A stretch of 64,000 nucleotides of DNA. Source: Pantoea cypripedii. GTDB lineage: Bacteria; Pseudomonadota; Gammaproteobacteria; Enterobacterales; Enterobacteriaceae. Position numbers and translations under genes: made by a program. The first letter of the stretch is position 1. Every line of letters starts with the position of its first letter. The notes under the pieces are model-generated. The model had not been told where the DNA came from, searched no databases, and was given only the letters and a program-made list of their open reading frames with translations. The DNA lies in assembly GCF_011395035.1 (NCBI RefSeq), contig NZ_CP024768.1, positions 3,031,978-3,095,977 of the forward strand. The letters are read 5' to 3'. Positions 26,824 to 35,066 of this stretch are shown one piece after another.

Positions 26824-27012
26824 TCAAAACAACCAGCGAGCCAGTGCCAGAGAAAGCCCGGCTGTCGTAACTATACCCGCCATCAGCCATTTCGTTTGTT
26901 TGCCGATTTCTTCATGAAGATCGCTGCGCGTCATGTAATTTGACTTAATTACCGCCAAATCAATTTTCATTGCGGCGAGATCCACGTCCTGCTTTGTTGT
27001 CTGTATCTCCAT
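26824..27012 (-). CDS. Small coiled-coil, tail-anchored protein (XhlA-like)
   Basis: A 62-residue protein made of a helical region (KQDVDLAAMKIDLAVIKSNY, MTRSDLHEEIG) and one C-terminal membrane segment (WLMAGIVTTAGLSLALARWLF). The layout LAVIKSNYxTRxDL-TM is familiar from small prophage or haemolysin-XhlA-like proteins, often near lysis genes, but no other phage gene is nearby. The start at 27012 has AAGGAG 7 bp upstream. It may be a remnant of an element once integrated at the adjacent tRNA-Arg. Confidence 0.6.
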   Translation of the reverse strand: MEIQTTKQDVDLAAMKIDLAVIKSNYMTRSDLHEEIGKQTKWLMAGIVTTAGLSLALARWLF

Positions 27013-27213
27013 ATGTGATCTCCTTATGTTAGCTATCATTGTAAATCCCGTGATAATCCCAAAAGTTATCATTTACCATGCTAACGACATCCCCAGAAAA
27101 ATCACCAAAAAAACGCAGCAAAAACGTGAAATGCAAACGAACTCGCAGAACAAATCCCGCGTTTCATTACGTTGCAGAATCAATCCCTTCCTGTAGGACA
27201 CCGCGAGACGATC

Positions 27214-28083
27214 TCACCCCTGCTTCTGCCGCCATAACGAAGGCGTCACGCCATGCAGCTGACGAAAGCGGTTACTGAAGTGGCTGGAGGAATGGAAGCC
27301 ACAGCGTAACGCAATGTCCGTGAGTGGTAGCGCCGTGTGCTTCAGCAGCGTCAGGGCTTCATCCATACGACGACGCATCACATATCGATGCGGGGCCACG
27401 CCAACGCTGGTGCGGAACATGCGGGCAAAATGGAACTCGCTCAGCGCCGCCTCTCCCGCCAACTGCGCCAGGGTCAACGGTTGATCCAGATGTTCATCGA
27501 TATAAGCCAGGATGCGACGTAACACTACCGGTGCCAGCCCGCCGCGTACCTGGGGTGCCTGCCACTGGACATCACTGTAGTGCTGCAACAGGTGTGTCAT
27601 CAGCAAGGTCGATGCACTGCTGAGCATCAGCTGGTTGGCAGGCTGTTGCCAGTCGGTGCTGAGCAGGAAATGACGATACAACTGGGTGATACGATCGTCA
27701 TCTGAGAACACTTTCTCATGCAGATTGAGGCGAGCCGCGTCGCGATCCCAAATCTGCTCGGCCATCTGCCGCAAATGCTGGTCGGTGCAATAAAGATGTA
27801 CAAACGACAAGTCAGCACGGATGTCCCAGACCGATTCCGTGCCGGAAGGCATCAGGCAGAAACGGTCCGGCCCACCGCCATTGCGCCAGCCATGCTGCGT
27901 TTTATGCCAGGTATCGTAGCCATCTGCGGTGTACAGGCTGAGCGTATGGTGATCGCTGAGGTTAGTAACGCGATCGCCACTGTTAAACCAGGCCGCCAGC
28001 TTGATGCCGCTATTCAGCTGCACGCTGTCACGCAGCTGTGCTTTATGGCGCTGTAGCATGTTAAAAGTCTGGTAATCAGGCAT
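27214..28083 (-). CDS. AraC family transcriptional regulator
   Basis: A 289-residue regulator with a cupin-like ligand domain in the first 170 residues and two C-terminal helix-turn-helix motifs (LTLAQLAGEAALSEFHFARM and LTDIALRCGFHSSSHFSNRF), with the family end FRQLHGVTPSLWR. It is divergent from the EamA transporter at 28264, so control of that gene is plausible. I do not recognise a named orthologue. Confidence 0.85.
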   Translation of the reverse strand: MPDYQTFNMLQRHKAQLRDSVQLNSGIKLAAWFNSGDRVTNLSDHHTLSLYTADGYDTWHKTQHGWRNGGGPDRFCLMPSGTESVWDIRADLSFVHLYCTDQHLRQMAEQIWDRDAARLNLHEKVFSDDDRITQLYRHFLLSTDWQQPANQLMLSSASTLLMTHLLQHYSDVQWQAPQVRGGLAPVVLRRILAYIDEHLDQPLTLAQLAGEAALSEFHFARMFRTSVGVAPHRYVMRRRMDEALTLLKHTALPLTDIALRCGFHSSSHFSNRFRQLHGVTPSLWRQKQG

Positions 28084-28263
28084 GGTCAGGATCGCTCTCT
28101 AGTGGATAACGGGTATTTTACGGATTCATCCGGACAGAAAACAGACCACATCGGGACGCATGCGGAAAAAGCGCAAGATTTTGCAATTCACACGCAAGGT
28201 GATGCAAGTAAGCCAACCCATTCCACAGCACACTCAACGCAAATGTGTTGTGGAGTGAGCAAA

Positions 28264-29163
28264 ATGAACCTGATGTTGTATCTGGCGGTGGTGATGATCT
28301 GGGGAACAACCTGGATCGCCATTTTTTTACAACAGGAAGCGGCCAATACGCCGGTCTTTGTGGCGGTGTTCTGGCGTTTTTTACTGGCGTCGCTGGTCAT
28401 GCTGGTGATCCTGAAACTGATTCGCCGCCTGAAAAAATTGGATGCGCAGGATCATCTGTTCTGCGTTTTGCAGGGTTGCTGCGTATTCGGCTTCAATTTT
28501 GTCTGTTTCTATCATGCCGCAGCCTGGATCAGCAGCGGTCTGGAATCGGTTATTTTCTCCATGGCGGTGCTGTATAACGCCTTAAATAGCTGGATCTTCT
28601 TCCGTCAGCGCCCCTCGTTTCGCCTGTTGCCCGCCGCGATTCTGGGATTAGGCGGCATCGTCGCTCTGTTTTGGGGTGATATTCGCGTCGCGCATCCGGC
28701 ACCGCAATTATTGTGGGGTGTGGGGCTGAGCGCTCTCGGCACGCTGGGTTTCTCCTTTGGCAATATGATTTCCACACGTCACCAGCGTCGTCAGCGTGAT
28801 GTACTCACCACCAATAGCTACGCCATGTTGTACGGTGCGCTGATCATGGCTGCCCTCGCGCTGCTCAACGGCGATTCGCTGGCACCGGCGTTCAATCTGC
28901 AATGGCTGGGTTCGATGAGTTATCTGGCGATTTTTGGCTCGGTGCTGGGATTTGGTGCGTATTTCACGCTGGTGGGTCGCATTGGTGCCAGCCAGGCAGC
29001 CTACAGCACGTTGCTGTTCCCGCTGGTGGCGCTGACCTTATCGACTCTGTATGAAGGTTATCAGTGGCATAGCAATGCCATTATTGGCCTGGTGATGATT
29101 CTGGCGGGAAATATGGTGATGTTTGCCCGCTGGCCCGCAGCCAAACGTCTGCGTCTGGCGTAA
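28264..29163 (+). CDS. EamA/DMT-family transporter
   Basis: A 299-residue, ten-segment drug/metabolite transporter with two EamA repeats; AVVMIWGTTWIAIFLQQ and VAVFWRFLLASLVMLVIL open the first. Such proteins export amino acids, metabolites or drugs. The start at 28264 has GGAG 8 bp upstream; an in-frame upstream extension to 28102 is hydrophilic and unlike the family. It is probably regulated by the divergent AraC protein. Confidence 0.85.
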   Translation: MNLMLYLAVVMIWGTTWIAIFLQQEAANTPVFVAVFWRFLLASLVMLVILKLIRRLKKLDAQDHLFCVLQGCCVFGFNFVCFYHAAAWISSGLESVIFSMAVLYNALNSWIFFRQRPSFRLLPAAILGLGGIVALFWGDIRVAHPAPQLLWGVGLSALGTLGFSFGNMISTRHQRRQRDVLTTNSYAMLYGALIMAALALLNGDSLAPAFNLQWLGSMSYLAIFGSVLGFGAYFTLVGRIGASQAAYSTLLFPLVALTLSTLYEGYQWHSNAIIGLVMILAGNMVMFARWPAAKRLRLA

Positions 29164-29166
29164 TAC

Positions 29167-29197
29167 ACGAGAGCGGGCATTGCGCCCGCTCTCTCGT
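29167..29197 (+). terminator. Stem-loop after the EamA gene
   Basis: GAGCGGGC-attgc-GCCCGCTC forms an 8-bp GC stem just after the stop codon. It sits between converging genes; the T-tract is weak (TCGTCCTCTT). Confidence 0.6.
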
Positions 29198-29201
29198 CCT
29201 C

Positions 29202-29441
29202 TTAGCGCCAGCCCTGCACGCCGATATTGAGCTGGTGAGGTTGATTGATCGCTTTTCTGGCGATCCAGTAAAGCAGTATGCGTTCATCGTCTCTGTCGCG
29301 GTCGGCCATTGCCAGTAGTTTCAACGACAGCGTGGATTTATTCACCGGTTGATGCTCATCGCTTAACTCGATCACCGCCTGACCGATGATGCAGCAAACT
29401 TCATCCTCACTGGACGCGGATTCATATGCTCGGTCTTTCAT
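29202..29441 (-). CDS. AriR/YmgB-family small regulator (biofilm/acid-response type)
   Basis: A 79-residue helical protein. The segment VCCIIGQAVIELSDEHQPVN followed by KSTLSLKLLAMADRDRDDE fits the AriR/YmgB layout (VLGQAVxxL..., VNxxxIxxxL, then a charged helix). Family members dimerise and modulate biofilm, acid resistance or RcsB-linked regulation in E. coli. I assign the family only by pattern. The start at 29441 has AGGAGG about 5 bp upstream. It converges with the EamA gene. Confidence 0.55.
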   Translation of the reverse strand: MKDRAYESASSEDEVCCIIGQAVIELSDEHQPVNKSTLSLKLLAMADRDRDDERILLYWIARKAINQPHQLNIGVQGWR

Positions 29442-29602
29442 ATTTCCTCCTGTTAAGTGAATTTTAAGCCTGGCAAAACTTCACCATTTTGCAGCTAAAG
29501 CGCCGCTGCGGACGTATCTGGTTACACATCATCACGCAAAGCAATAGCTTCACACGCGATGACATCGCTTCATGCCAGCAATGTCGTTCATACCCGTTTC
29601 GC

Positions 29603-29633
29603 TGCATTTCATTCCCCCCTCACAGCCTTTCAC
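29603..29633 (+). promoter_or_regulatory. YpdB (PyrR)-type direct repeat upstream of yhjX
   Basis: TGCATTTCAT (29603-29612) and AGCCTTTCAC (29624-29633) are separated by exactly 11 bp. This is the YpdB binding arrangement reported for E. coli yhjX (GGCATTTCAT-N11-GGCATTTCAT). The first half matches 9 of 10 and the second 7 of 10. The ypdAB genes themselves are at 40.2-42.6 kb in this window. Confidence 0.7.
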
Positions 29634-29710
29634 GCCCTTTCCCCACACGCGTACGCGAGGGGAGCTTATCATCGCCTCAGTTTCCGAATTCCCGGATGGG
29701 AGAGAAAAAA

Positions 29711-30928
29711 ATGAAAAGCACAACACCGAGTTATCAACGTACCCGCTGGCTAACGCTTGCTGGCACCATTTTGACCCAATTTGCGCTGGGTTCGGTCTAC
29801 ACCTGGAGTCTGTTTAATGGTCAGCTGGCGCAGAAGCTCGATGCTCCTGTCAGCCAGGTGGCTTTCTCCTTTGGTTTACTGAGCCTTGGCCTGGCCATTG
29901 CTTCCTCACTGGCGGGCAAATTGCAGGAACGTTTTGGCGTACGCAACGTCACCATTGGTGCTGGCGTGTTGATGGCGTTGGGCTTCTGGTTAACTGCCCA
30001 TGCCGATAATCTGATGATGCTGTACCTCAGCGCCGGTGTGCTGGTTGGCCTGGCCGATGGTGCAGGCTATCTGATGACGTTATCCAACTGCGTTAAATGG
30101 TTCCCGGAACGCAAAGGGGTGATTTCCGCCTGTGCGATTGGTGCCTACGGTTTGGGGAGTCTGGGCTTTAAATTTATCTGCGGCGCGTTGCTCAGCAGCG
30201 AGGGACTGGAAAACACCTTTATCATCTGGGGCGTCATGGCGATGGTGATGATTGTGATCGGTGCGTTGCTGATGCGGGATGCACCGGTACAACAAAGCAA
30301 CAATGCTTCCGTTCAGCAGGCTAAAGATTACACCCTGGCGCAATCCGTGCGTTTACCACAATACTGGATGCTGGCGCTGATGTTCCTGACTGCCTGCATG
30401 AGCGGTTTGTATGTCATCGGCGTGGCGAAAGATATCGGTGAAGGTCTGGTGCATCTCAGTACCGCTACCGCTGCCAACGCAGTCACCGTGATTGCCATCG
30501 CCAATCTGAGCGGCCGTCTGGTTCTGGGTGTGCTGTCCGATAAAATGGCGCGCATTCGGGTGATTTCGCTGGCGCAGGTGGTGTCACTGCTGGGCATGGG
30601 CATCCTGCTGTTCACCCATATGAATGAATCTACCTTCTTTATCTCTCTGGCCTGTGTGGCATTCAGCTTCGGCGGCACCATCACCGTGTTCCCGTCATTG
30701 GTGAGCGATTTCTTCGGCCTGAATAATCTGACCAAAAACTATGGCCTGATTTATCTCGGCTTTGGTATCGGCAGCGTGCTGGGTTCGCTGGTGGCGTCGG
30801 TATTTGGTGGCTTCACCATCACTTTCAGCCTGATTATGACCCTGCTGGTGATTTCATTGTTCCTCTCCATCAGCATCCGCTTGCCACAGCGTCACGATGT
30901 GCAGGAACCGGTGCTGCATCGCAGCTAA
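29711..30928 (+). CDS. yhjX: Pyruvate transporter of the OFA/MFS family (YhjX-like)
   Basis: A 405-residue, 12-segment transporter nearly collinear with E. coli YhjX: TQFALGSVYTWSLFNGQLAQ, DGAGYLMTLSNCVKWFPERK and GGTITVFPSLVSDFFGLNNL are diagnostic. In E. coli yhjX is induced by the pyruvate-sensing YpdA/YpdB system. The start at 29711 (GGGAGAG upstream) gives the homologue's N-terminus; an in-frame extension to 29489 runs through the regulatory direct repeat and is rejected. Unlike E. coli, the target gene and its regulators lie within 12 kb of each other here. Confidence 0.92.
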   Translation: MKSTTPSYQRTRWLTLAGTILTQFALGSVYTWSLFNGQLAQKLDAPVSQVAFSFGLLSLGLAIASSLAGKLQERFGVRNVTIGAGVLMALGFWLTAHADNLMMLYLSAGVLVGLADGAGYLMTLSNCVKWFPERKGVISACAIGAYGLGSLGFKFICGALLSSEGLENTFIIWGVMAMVMIVIGALLMRDAPVQQSNNASVQQAKDYTLAQSVRLPQYWMLALMFLTACMSGLYVIGVAKDIGEGLVHLSTATAANAVTVIAIANLSGRLVLGVLSDKMARIRVISLAQVVSLLGMGILLFTHMNESTFFISLACVAFSFGGTITVFPSLVSDFFGLNNLTKNYGLIYLGFGIGSVLGSLVASVFGGFTITFSLIMTLLVISLFLSISIRLPQRHDVQEPVLHRS

Positions 30929-30938
30929 GTTTCCTCCC

Positions 30939-30964
30939 GATGCCGTGCCCCTGGGCACGGCATC
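30939..30964. terminator. Perfect 26-bp palindrome between yhjX and SMP-30 gene
   Basis: GATGCCGTGCCC-ct-GGGCACGGCATC is a 12-bp perfect stem between two converging genes. There is no T-tract right after it, so it may act as an RNA-stabilising or bidirectional termination hairpin. Confidence 0.65.
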
Positions 30965-30971
30965 ATGCTGC

Positions 30972-31850
30972 TTAGCCTTTGAATAACGGCTCAGCGATCC
31001 CCGCCACCGCAACGTCTACCGCAAAAATATCGCCCGATTGTGGATAACGTGCCAGCTCCTCTGCGGTGCGATGCTCACGCGATGAGGTGATGTACAAGGT
31101 CTTCAGATCTGCGCCACCAAATGCCACCATGGTCGGCCAGCGCACCGGCAAAGCAATTTCATCAACAATCTCTGCCGTCACAGGATCAATACGCACCACG
31201 CGACCACCATCAAACAAGGCTGACCAGTAATACCCTGCGCTATCCACCGCAGCACCATCCGGTAATCCCCCCGCTGCGTCAAACTGCCGGAAACGCTGGC
31301 GAGCACCCGGCTCCCCGCTCTGTGCATCAAGCGGATAGCGATACAGCACCTCATTTGGCGTATCGCTGTGATACATCCACTGGCGATCCGGCGAGAATGC
31401 CAGCCCATTGGAGATTTTGACATCCTGTGCCATCACCCGCAGCGCACCATCGGGGGTGACGCGACACAACAGGCCGCCGTTTTTATCCTGCGGTTCCCAT
31501 AAGCTACCGCACCAGAAATTCCCCCAGGGGTCCACGCGTCCATCATTAAAACGGCTTTTAGCCGCGACACCCGGATTATCCGCCAGTTTACGCTGTGGCT
31601 TGCCTGCATCATCCAGCAGCCAGACGCCACTGCGTAAAGCAGCAATCAGGCCGCCCTGCTCGCGCAGTCCGATACATCCCACCTCTTCCTGTTGTGGGAA
31701 GGTGCGTAACTCACCGCTGGCTGGATCGAAGCGGTGAATGGCGGGGGCGAGAATATCTACGCACCACAGCAGCTGTTCCCGGGTTGACCATAGCGGGCAC
31801 TCAGCCAGTTCCGCCTGCAATGCCAGTACATTTCTTACTTCGTACGCCAT
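30972..31850 (-). CDS. SMP-30/gluconolactonase family protein
   Basis: A 292-residue six-bladed beta-propeller of the SMP-30/Gluconolaconase/LRE family. Key segments are the entry strand AECPLWSTREQLLWCVDILAP, KSRFNDGRVDPWGNFWCGSL, DVKISNGLAFSPDRQWMYHSD and GLPDGAAVDSAGYYW, which carry the metal-binding Glu, Asn and Asp residues. Members hydrolyse sugar lactones in the cytoplasm. No sugar genes adjoin it, so the physiological substrate is open. Confidence 0.85.
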   Translation of the reverse strand: MAYEVRNVLALQAELAECPLWSTREQLLWCVDILAPAIHRFDPASGELRTFPQQEEVGCIGLREQGGLIAALRSGVWLLDDAGKPQRKLADNPGVAAKSRFNDGRVDPWGNFWCGSLWEPQDKNGGLLCRVTPDGALRVMAQDVKISNGLAFSPDRQWMYHSDTPNEVLYRYPLDAQSGEPGARQRFRQFDAAGGLPDGAAVDSAGYYWSALFDGGRVVRIDPVTAEIVDEIALPVRWPTMVAFGGADLKTLYITSSREHRTAEELARYPQSGDIFAVDVAVAGIAEPLFKG

Positions 31851-32134
31851 GATGTTCTCCTTATTTAAGCAGCCCTGACTTTAGCGGGTATCCCACCGTT
31901 CTGCACGATGTACGTTAATTGAGAACGGATATTATTCAAGCTTGCTTTTCAGAGTAATCGCGTTATTATCATTCTGTATTCAGCTTATTCCGATTGGTTT
32001 ATATTCCTCTCCGCAAATTCATTCATCGATTTGAAATATTCAGAAATAGATCCAGAAATAACTCTACATTGCCTGCATCTTAGCTCCACTTTTCCGTTGT
32101 AATCTGGCCTCATTGGAAAAGAGGAGGACTCTCC

Positions 32135-32290
32135 ATGAAAAAATTAATTAAAGTCGCGTCCGTTGTTGCCGTTATGGTCATGCTGAGTGGTTGTATTATT
32201 GATCCCGGACATGGGCATGGGCGTGGACCCGGCTGGGGACCGCCACACGGAGGATGGCACCACGGTGGTCCGGGTTATGGCCGGTGGTAA
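32135..32290 (+). CDS. Small Gly/His-rich lipoprotein (51 residues)
   Basis: A short gene with a strong ribosome binding site (GAGGAGG) 8 bp before ATG. The product has a lipoprotein signal (LIKVASVVAVMVMLSGC, lipobox LSGC) and a 31-residue mature part rich in Gly, His, Pro and Trp (PGHGHGRGPGWGPPHGG). The mature part has no hydrophobic core and could bind metal or polyanions; the function is unknown. The gene is followed by a bidirectional terminator. Confidence 0.75.
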   Translation: MKKLIKVASVVAVMVMLSGCIIDPGHGHGRGPGWGPPHGGWHHGGPGYGRW

Positions 32291-32323
32291 TTGGGCAAAG
32301 CACACACAGCAAATAATAAAAAA

Positions 32324-32357
32324 CAAAAAGGGCGGGAAATATCCCGCCCTATTTTTT
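32324..32357. terminator. Bidirectional terminator between two lipoprotein genes
   Basis: AGGGCGGGA-aata-TCCCGCCCT is a 9-bp stem with an A-tract upstream and a T6 tract downstream. It serves the small lipoprotein gene on the plus strand and the one on the minus strand. Confidence 0.88.
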
Positions 32358-32637
32358 AGCTCTTTACCGCATAATTACATTGATACCAGGCTTTCTTTAG
32401 TCCTGGAATATGACTATCTTCTGCTGGCAACGATTCCACTTTATCAAACCCACGCTTGCTGCAATATTCAGCCAAATCCATTTCCATTGCATCGCGATTA
32501 AATTTCTGCGGATCGTAGCGGTACTGAACAGTATTTGAACTGGGATCTTCATCGACACGCTCAAATCCACCTGGATGGCTGACACTACAACCGGTCAGCA
32601 TTAAAAGCGCCGCAGCGCCTGATAACCACTTTTTCAT
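32356..32637 (-). CDS. Putative outer-membrane or periplasmic lipoprotein
   Basis: A 93-residue precursor with a lipoprotein signal (MKKWLSGAAALLMLTGCSVS) and a small mature domain with two cysteines (AEYCSKRGF and WYQCNYAVK), likely a disulfide. No family is recognised. The start at 32637 has GAGGAC about 6 bp upstream and begins the signal peptide; in-frame codons further upstream are not signal-like. Confidence 0.75.
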   Translation of the reverse strand: MKKWLSGAAALLMLTGCSVSHPGGFERVDEDPSSNTVQYRYDPQKFNRDAMEMDLAEYCSKRGFDKVESLPAEDSHIPGLKKAWYQCNYAVKS

Positions 32638-32858
32638 TATGATGTCCTCATTCGATGCCGCAGTGTAAATGGCGACATAGCGCCTTACCATAGGAATAAG
32701 GCGAGAAATATCTGTACAAAACCAAGCTTTTACCAATCAAATCGATAAAACCAAACGGCTATTCTTATCAGCACAGCCGTGCCATGATGCGTTCAGACAA
32801 AAAGAAGTCGGCACCACACCAGGTGAATAAATAAGAGACTGACTGATTGTGACCTTAT

Positions 32859-32883
32859 GCCCGTGCTGAGCGGGCTTTTTTTT
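32859..32883 (+). terminator. Orphan plus-strand terminator (possible small RNA 3' end)
   Basis: GCCCG-tgctgag-CGGGC followed by eight T residues is a good Rho-independent terminator on the plus strand. Both neighbouring genes are on the minus strand, so no annotated transcript ends here. A short transcript from the 32.74-32.86 kb gap could be its source; I see no strong promoter. Confidence 0.55.
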
Positions 32884-32888
32884 GCCCG

Positions 32889-33692
32889 CTATCCGGTAAG
32901 GCTGACCATTTTACGCAAGAGATTGGCGGCTTGTTTGGCAGGCAATGCCAGAATGCCACTGTACAGGTCAATTGACATCGCACACATTGCTGAACGATCC
33001 ACCGTGGTATCCGCTGGCATATTCAGCTGCTGCAGGCGATCACCCCATTTGCCGTACAGGGTTTCCACCACTTTTTGCAAATCACGTTGTGCCGCCTGAT
33101 TATCCACCACCTGATCATTACCGGTACTCTGCGCCAGCAGTTCATCCAGCGCCTGAGCATCACGCTGGTTCAGCGCGGGTGATAGCACGCGTTGCAAATT
33201 AATGCCGCCAATCACCTGGGGATAGAGGAAACGGAAACAGCTTTGCGCATCCTGTAGTTGCAGCGCCTTCATCTCCTCAACCGACACGGAAATATAATTG
33301 ATGATCGCCGCATCGCTGGCACGCATCAGACGTTGATTGACCAGGTCGAGCAGCCAGCCACGCATTTCACCCAGCGCTTCATCCGGTGGCACCCCGGCCA
33401 GGCGTTTGTGCAACAGTTCATGATTAAGTAGCTGCCACAAGGCCGGTTCCTGAGTTTTCAGCAATCGATACCCCGGTGCCTGGCTGAGCTGGCTGGCCAC
33501 GTCAGCTGCCAACGCCTGCCGTTGCTGGCGTGGATGCAGCCAGCTAAACCAGAGCAGATTCGCCAGCAACACCGGTAACAGGAACAACACCACCCCCTGC
33601 CAAAGACGGAGTGAGGTGGTACGTATCAGCATAATAATAATCAGCGCCAGCAGCACAAAGGCTGCCAGCGTAACAGGGAAAAGCGAGAGCAT
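32889..33692 (-). CDS. Uncharacterised membrane protein with a large soluble domain
   Basis: A 267-residue protein with two N-terminal membrane segments (FPVTLAAFVLLALIIIMLI and LWQGVVLFLLPVLLANLLWF), then a helical soluble domain of about 210 residues (DEALGEMRGWLLDLVNQRLM, LQRVLSPALNQRDAQALDEL). I recognise no family. It lies just downstream of the universal stress protein gene with a 10-bp gap from the start at 33692 (a longer start at 33722 would overlap it), so the two are probably co-transcribed. Confidence 0.7.
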   Translation of the reverse strand: MLSLFPVTLAAFVLLALIIIMLIRTTSLRLWQGVVLFLLPVLLANLLWFSWLHPRQQRQALAADVASQLSQAPGYRLLKTQEPALWQLLNHELLHKRLAGVPPDEALGEMRGWLLDLVNQRLMRASDAAIINYISVSVEEMKALQLQDAQSCFRFLYPQVIGGINLQRVLSPALNQRDAQALDELLAQSTGNDQVVDNQAAQRDLQKVVETLYGKWGDRLQQLNMPADTTVDRSAMCAMSIDLYSGILALPAKQAANLLRKMVSLTG

Positions 33693-33702
33693 GGAGCGGT
33701 TA

Positions 33703-34155
33703 TTAATCCTTGCGAACGTCAATCAGAACCGGACAGCTGGCACGTTCAATCACGGCAGCACTGACCGAGCCTTTCAGCAGGCGGTTAAACGGTGAAAGAT
33801 GACGGCGTCCCATGATGATCATGCTGGCCTGCACCGCCGCCGACTGCGCAACGATGGTTTCCGCCGCCTCACCGGCCAGAATCACCCCTTTGGCCGTCAC
33901 ACCTGCGCGCAGAATGGGGGCGAGCGCATGGCGCACCACCATTTCCGCGGTATTCTGCTCATCCTTTGCCACCAGAAAATCATCCGGATCTTCACCGGCA
34001 TCGATTTCGATCGGTTGATTGCAGGATGAATAAGCGGGATCGACGCAGCACAACACCACGACCTGCGCCTGGTGAGCCAGGGCCTGATCAATGGTAAGGG
34101 CGATCACTTTTTCCGCCACCGGAGAGTTATCTATGGCCATCAGCAAGGTTTTCAT
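33703..34155 (-). CDS. Universal stress protein (UspA family)
   Basis: A 150-residue single-domain Usp protein: it opens with MKTLLMAIDNSPVAEKVIAL and has the ATP-binding loop GRRHLSPFNRLLKGSVSAAV (G-2x-G-9x-G/S type with an R after G) near the end. It has an internal insertion with two cysteines (LCCVDPAYSSC). Its role is inferred only from the family. It follows the IclR gene after a 6-bp gap and precedes the membrane protein gene, all on the minus strand. Confidence 0.85.
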   Translation of the reverse strand: MKTLLMAIDNSPVAEKVIALTIDQALAHQAQVVVLCCVDPAYSSCNQPIEIDAGEDPDDFLVAKDEQNTAEMVVRHALAPILRAGVTAKGVILAGEAAETIVAQSAAVQASMIIMGRRHLSPFNRLLKGSVSAAVIERASCPVLIDVRKD

Positions 34156-34161
34156 TTGTGG

Positions 34162-34947
34162 TTATCCTTCAACAGCGGTCATTTTGCCAATTTCGCGGGT
34201 CAGCGCTTCTTTACACTTCAGGATTTCCTCACAATAACGCGTTTCATGTTTACGGAAACGCGCTGTTGGCACCAGTAGTGAGATAGAAAAACGTCCAAAT
34301 AAAGTATCGATCGCCACCGCCATGGTGGAGATGCCTTCCAGCGTCTCACCACGATCGTAGGAAAAGCCGGTTTTACGGACTTCACCAATCAGCTCCAGCA
34401 ATTGCGGCAGCGTTTTTATCGTCATTTCGGTCAGTTCTTTATAAGCCTCACCGACAATAACCCGTACATCATCATCGCTCTCCAGCGCCAGCAGGGCACG
34501 TCCACCCGAAGTGCTGTAAAGCGGCAGATTCAGTCCCATGCGGGGCACCACGCGCAGTTCGCGCGAAGCCACCACATAATGGACGATAGCCAATTGCGTA
34601 CCGCTGGCACGCGCCAGTGAAACGGTTTCATTAGTATCGGCAGAAAGTTGTTCAAGGAAGGGGCGCACCACTTCAACCACGTCGCTATGCACACTGGAGA
34701 TCAGTTTCAGCAACGCTGGCCCGAGCCGCAAGCCACCCGCACCGCTGCTGCGCACCAGTTGGGCGTTATCCAGCGCGGCGATAATGCGTTGCACCGTTGA
34801 GCGCGGTAAATCCACCGCCTGAGCGATCTCCCCCAGGCTCATACCGCCGGGATGCTCACCCAGAGCATTTAAAATTTTTGCCGCGCGGGCAATGACCTGA
34901 ATGCCGCCCGCTTTTTCATCCTCACGGCAGGAGGGGAGTTCAACCAT
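34162..34947 (-). CDS. IclR family transcriptional regulator
   Basis: A 261-residue regulator with an N-terminal winged helix (MSLGEIAQAVDLPRSTVQRIIAALDNAQLV) and a C-terminal IclR ligand domain (GLNLPLYSTSGGRALLAL, GISTMAVAIDTLFGRFSISLLVP). It is divergent from an MFS/HlyD efflux pair, and two identical-type operators lie in the shared 146-bp gap, so it very probably controls that pump and itself. The ligand is unknown. Confidence 0.9.
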   Translation of the reverse strand: MVELPSCREDEKAGGIQVIARAAKILNALGEHPGGMSLGEIAQAVDLPRSTVQRIIAALDNAQLVRSSGAGGLRLGPALLKLISSVHSDVVEVVRPFLEQLSADTNETVSLARASGTQLAIVHYVVASRELRVVPRMGLNLPLYSTSGGRALLALESDDDVRVIVGEAYKELTEMTIKTLPQLLELIGEVRKTGFSYDRGETLEGISTMAVAIDTLFGRFSISLLVPTARFRKHETRYCEEILKCKEALTREIGKMTAVEG

Positions 34948-35003
34948 AGTTCGTTCCTTTGTGGCCTGGCCTACTGTAGCGCGATTACCGCACTTTTACA
35001 CCC

Positions 35004-35022
35004 TGTATCACATTGCAATACA
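35004..35022. promoter_or_regulatory. Operator copy 1 (probable IclR-family site)
   Basis: TGTATCACATTGCAATACA: the half-sites TGTAT and ATACA are in inverted orientation. It differs by one base from the copy at 35048. Confidence 0.7.
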
Positions 35023-35047
35023 ACATACCGGGATGTAAGATGCGAGC

Positions 35048-35066
35048 TGTATCACATCGCAATACA
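35048..35066. promoter_or_regulatory. Operator copy 2 (probable IclR-family site)
   Basis: TGTATCACATCGCAATACA, 18 of 19 bases identical to copy 1 and exactly 44 bp away, close to four helical turns. Both sit between the divergent regulator and efflux genes, this one 28 bp before the MFS start. Confidence 0.7.

Noticed and set aside
29489..29710. Longer frame upstream of yhjX
   Set aside because: It covers the YpdB-type direct repeat and has no family match. ATG at 29711 has a ribosome binding site and the homologous N-terminus.
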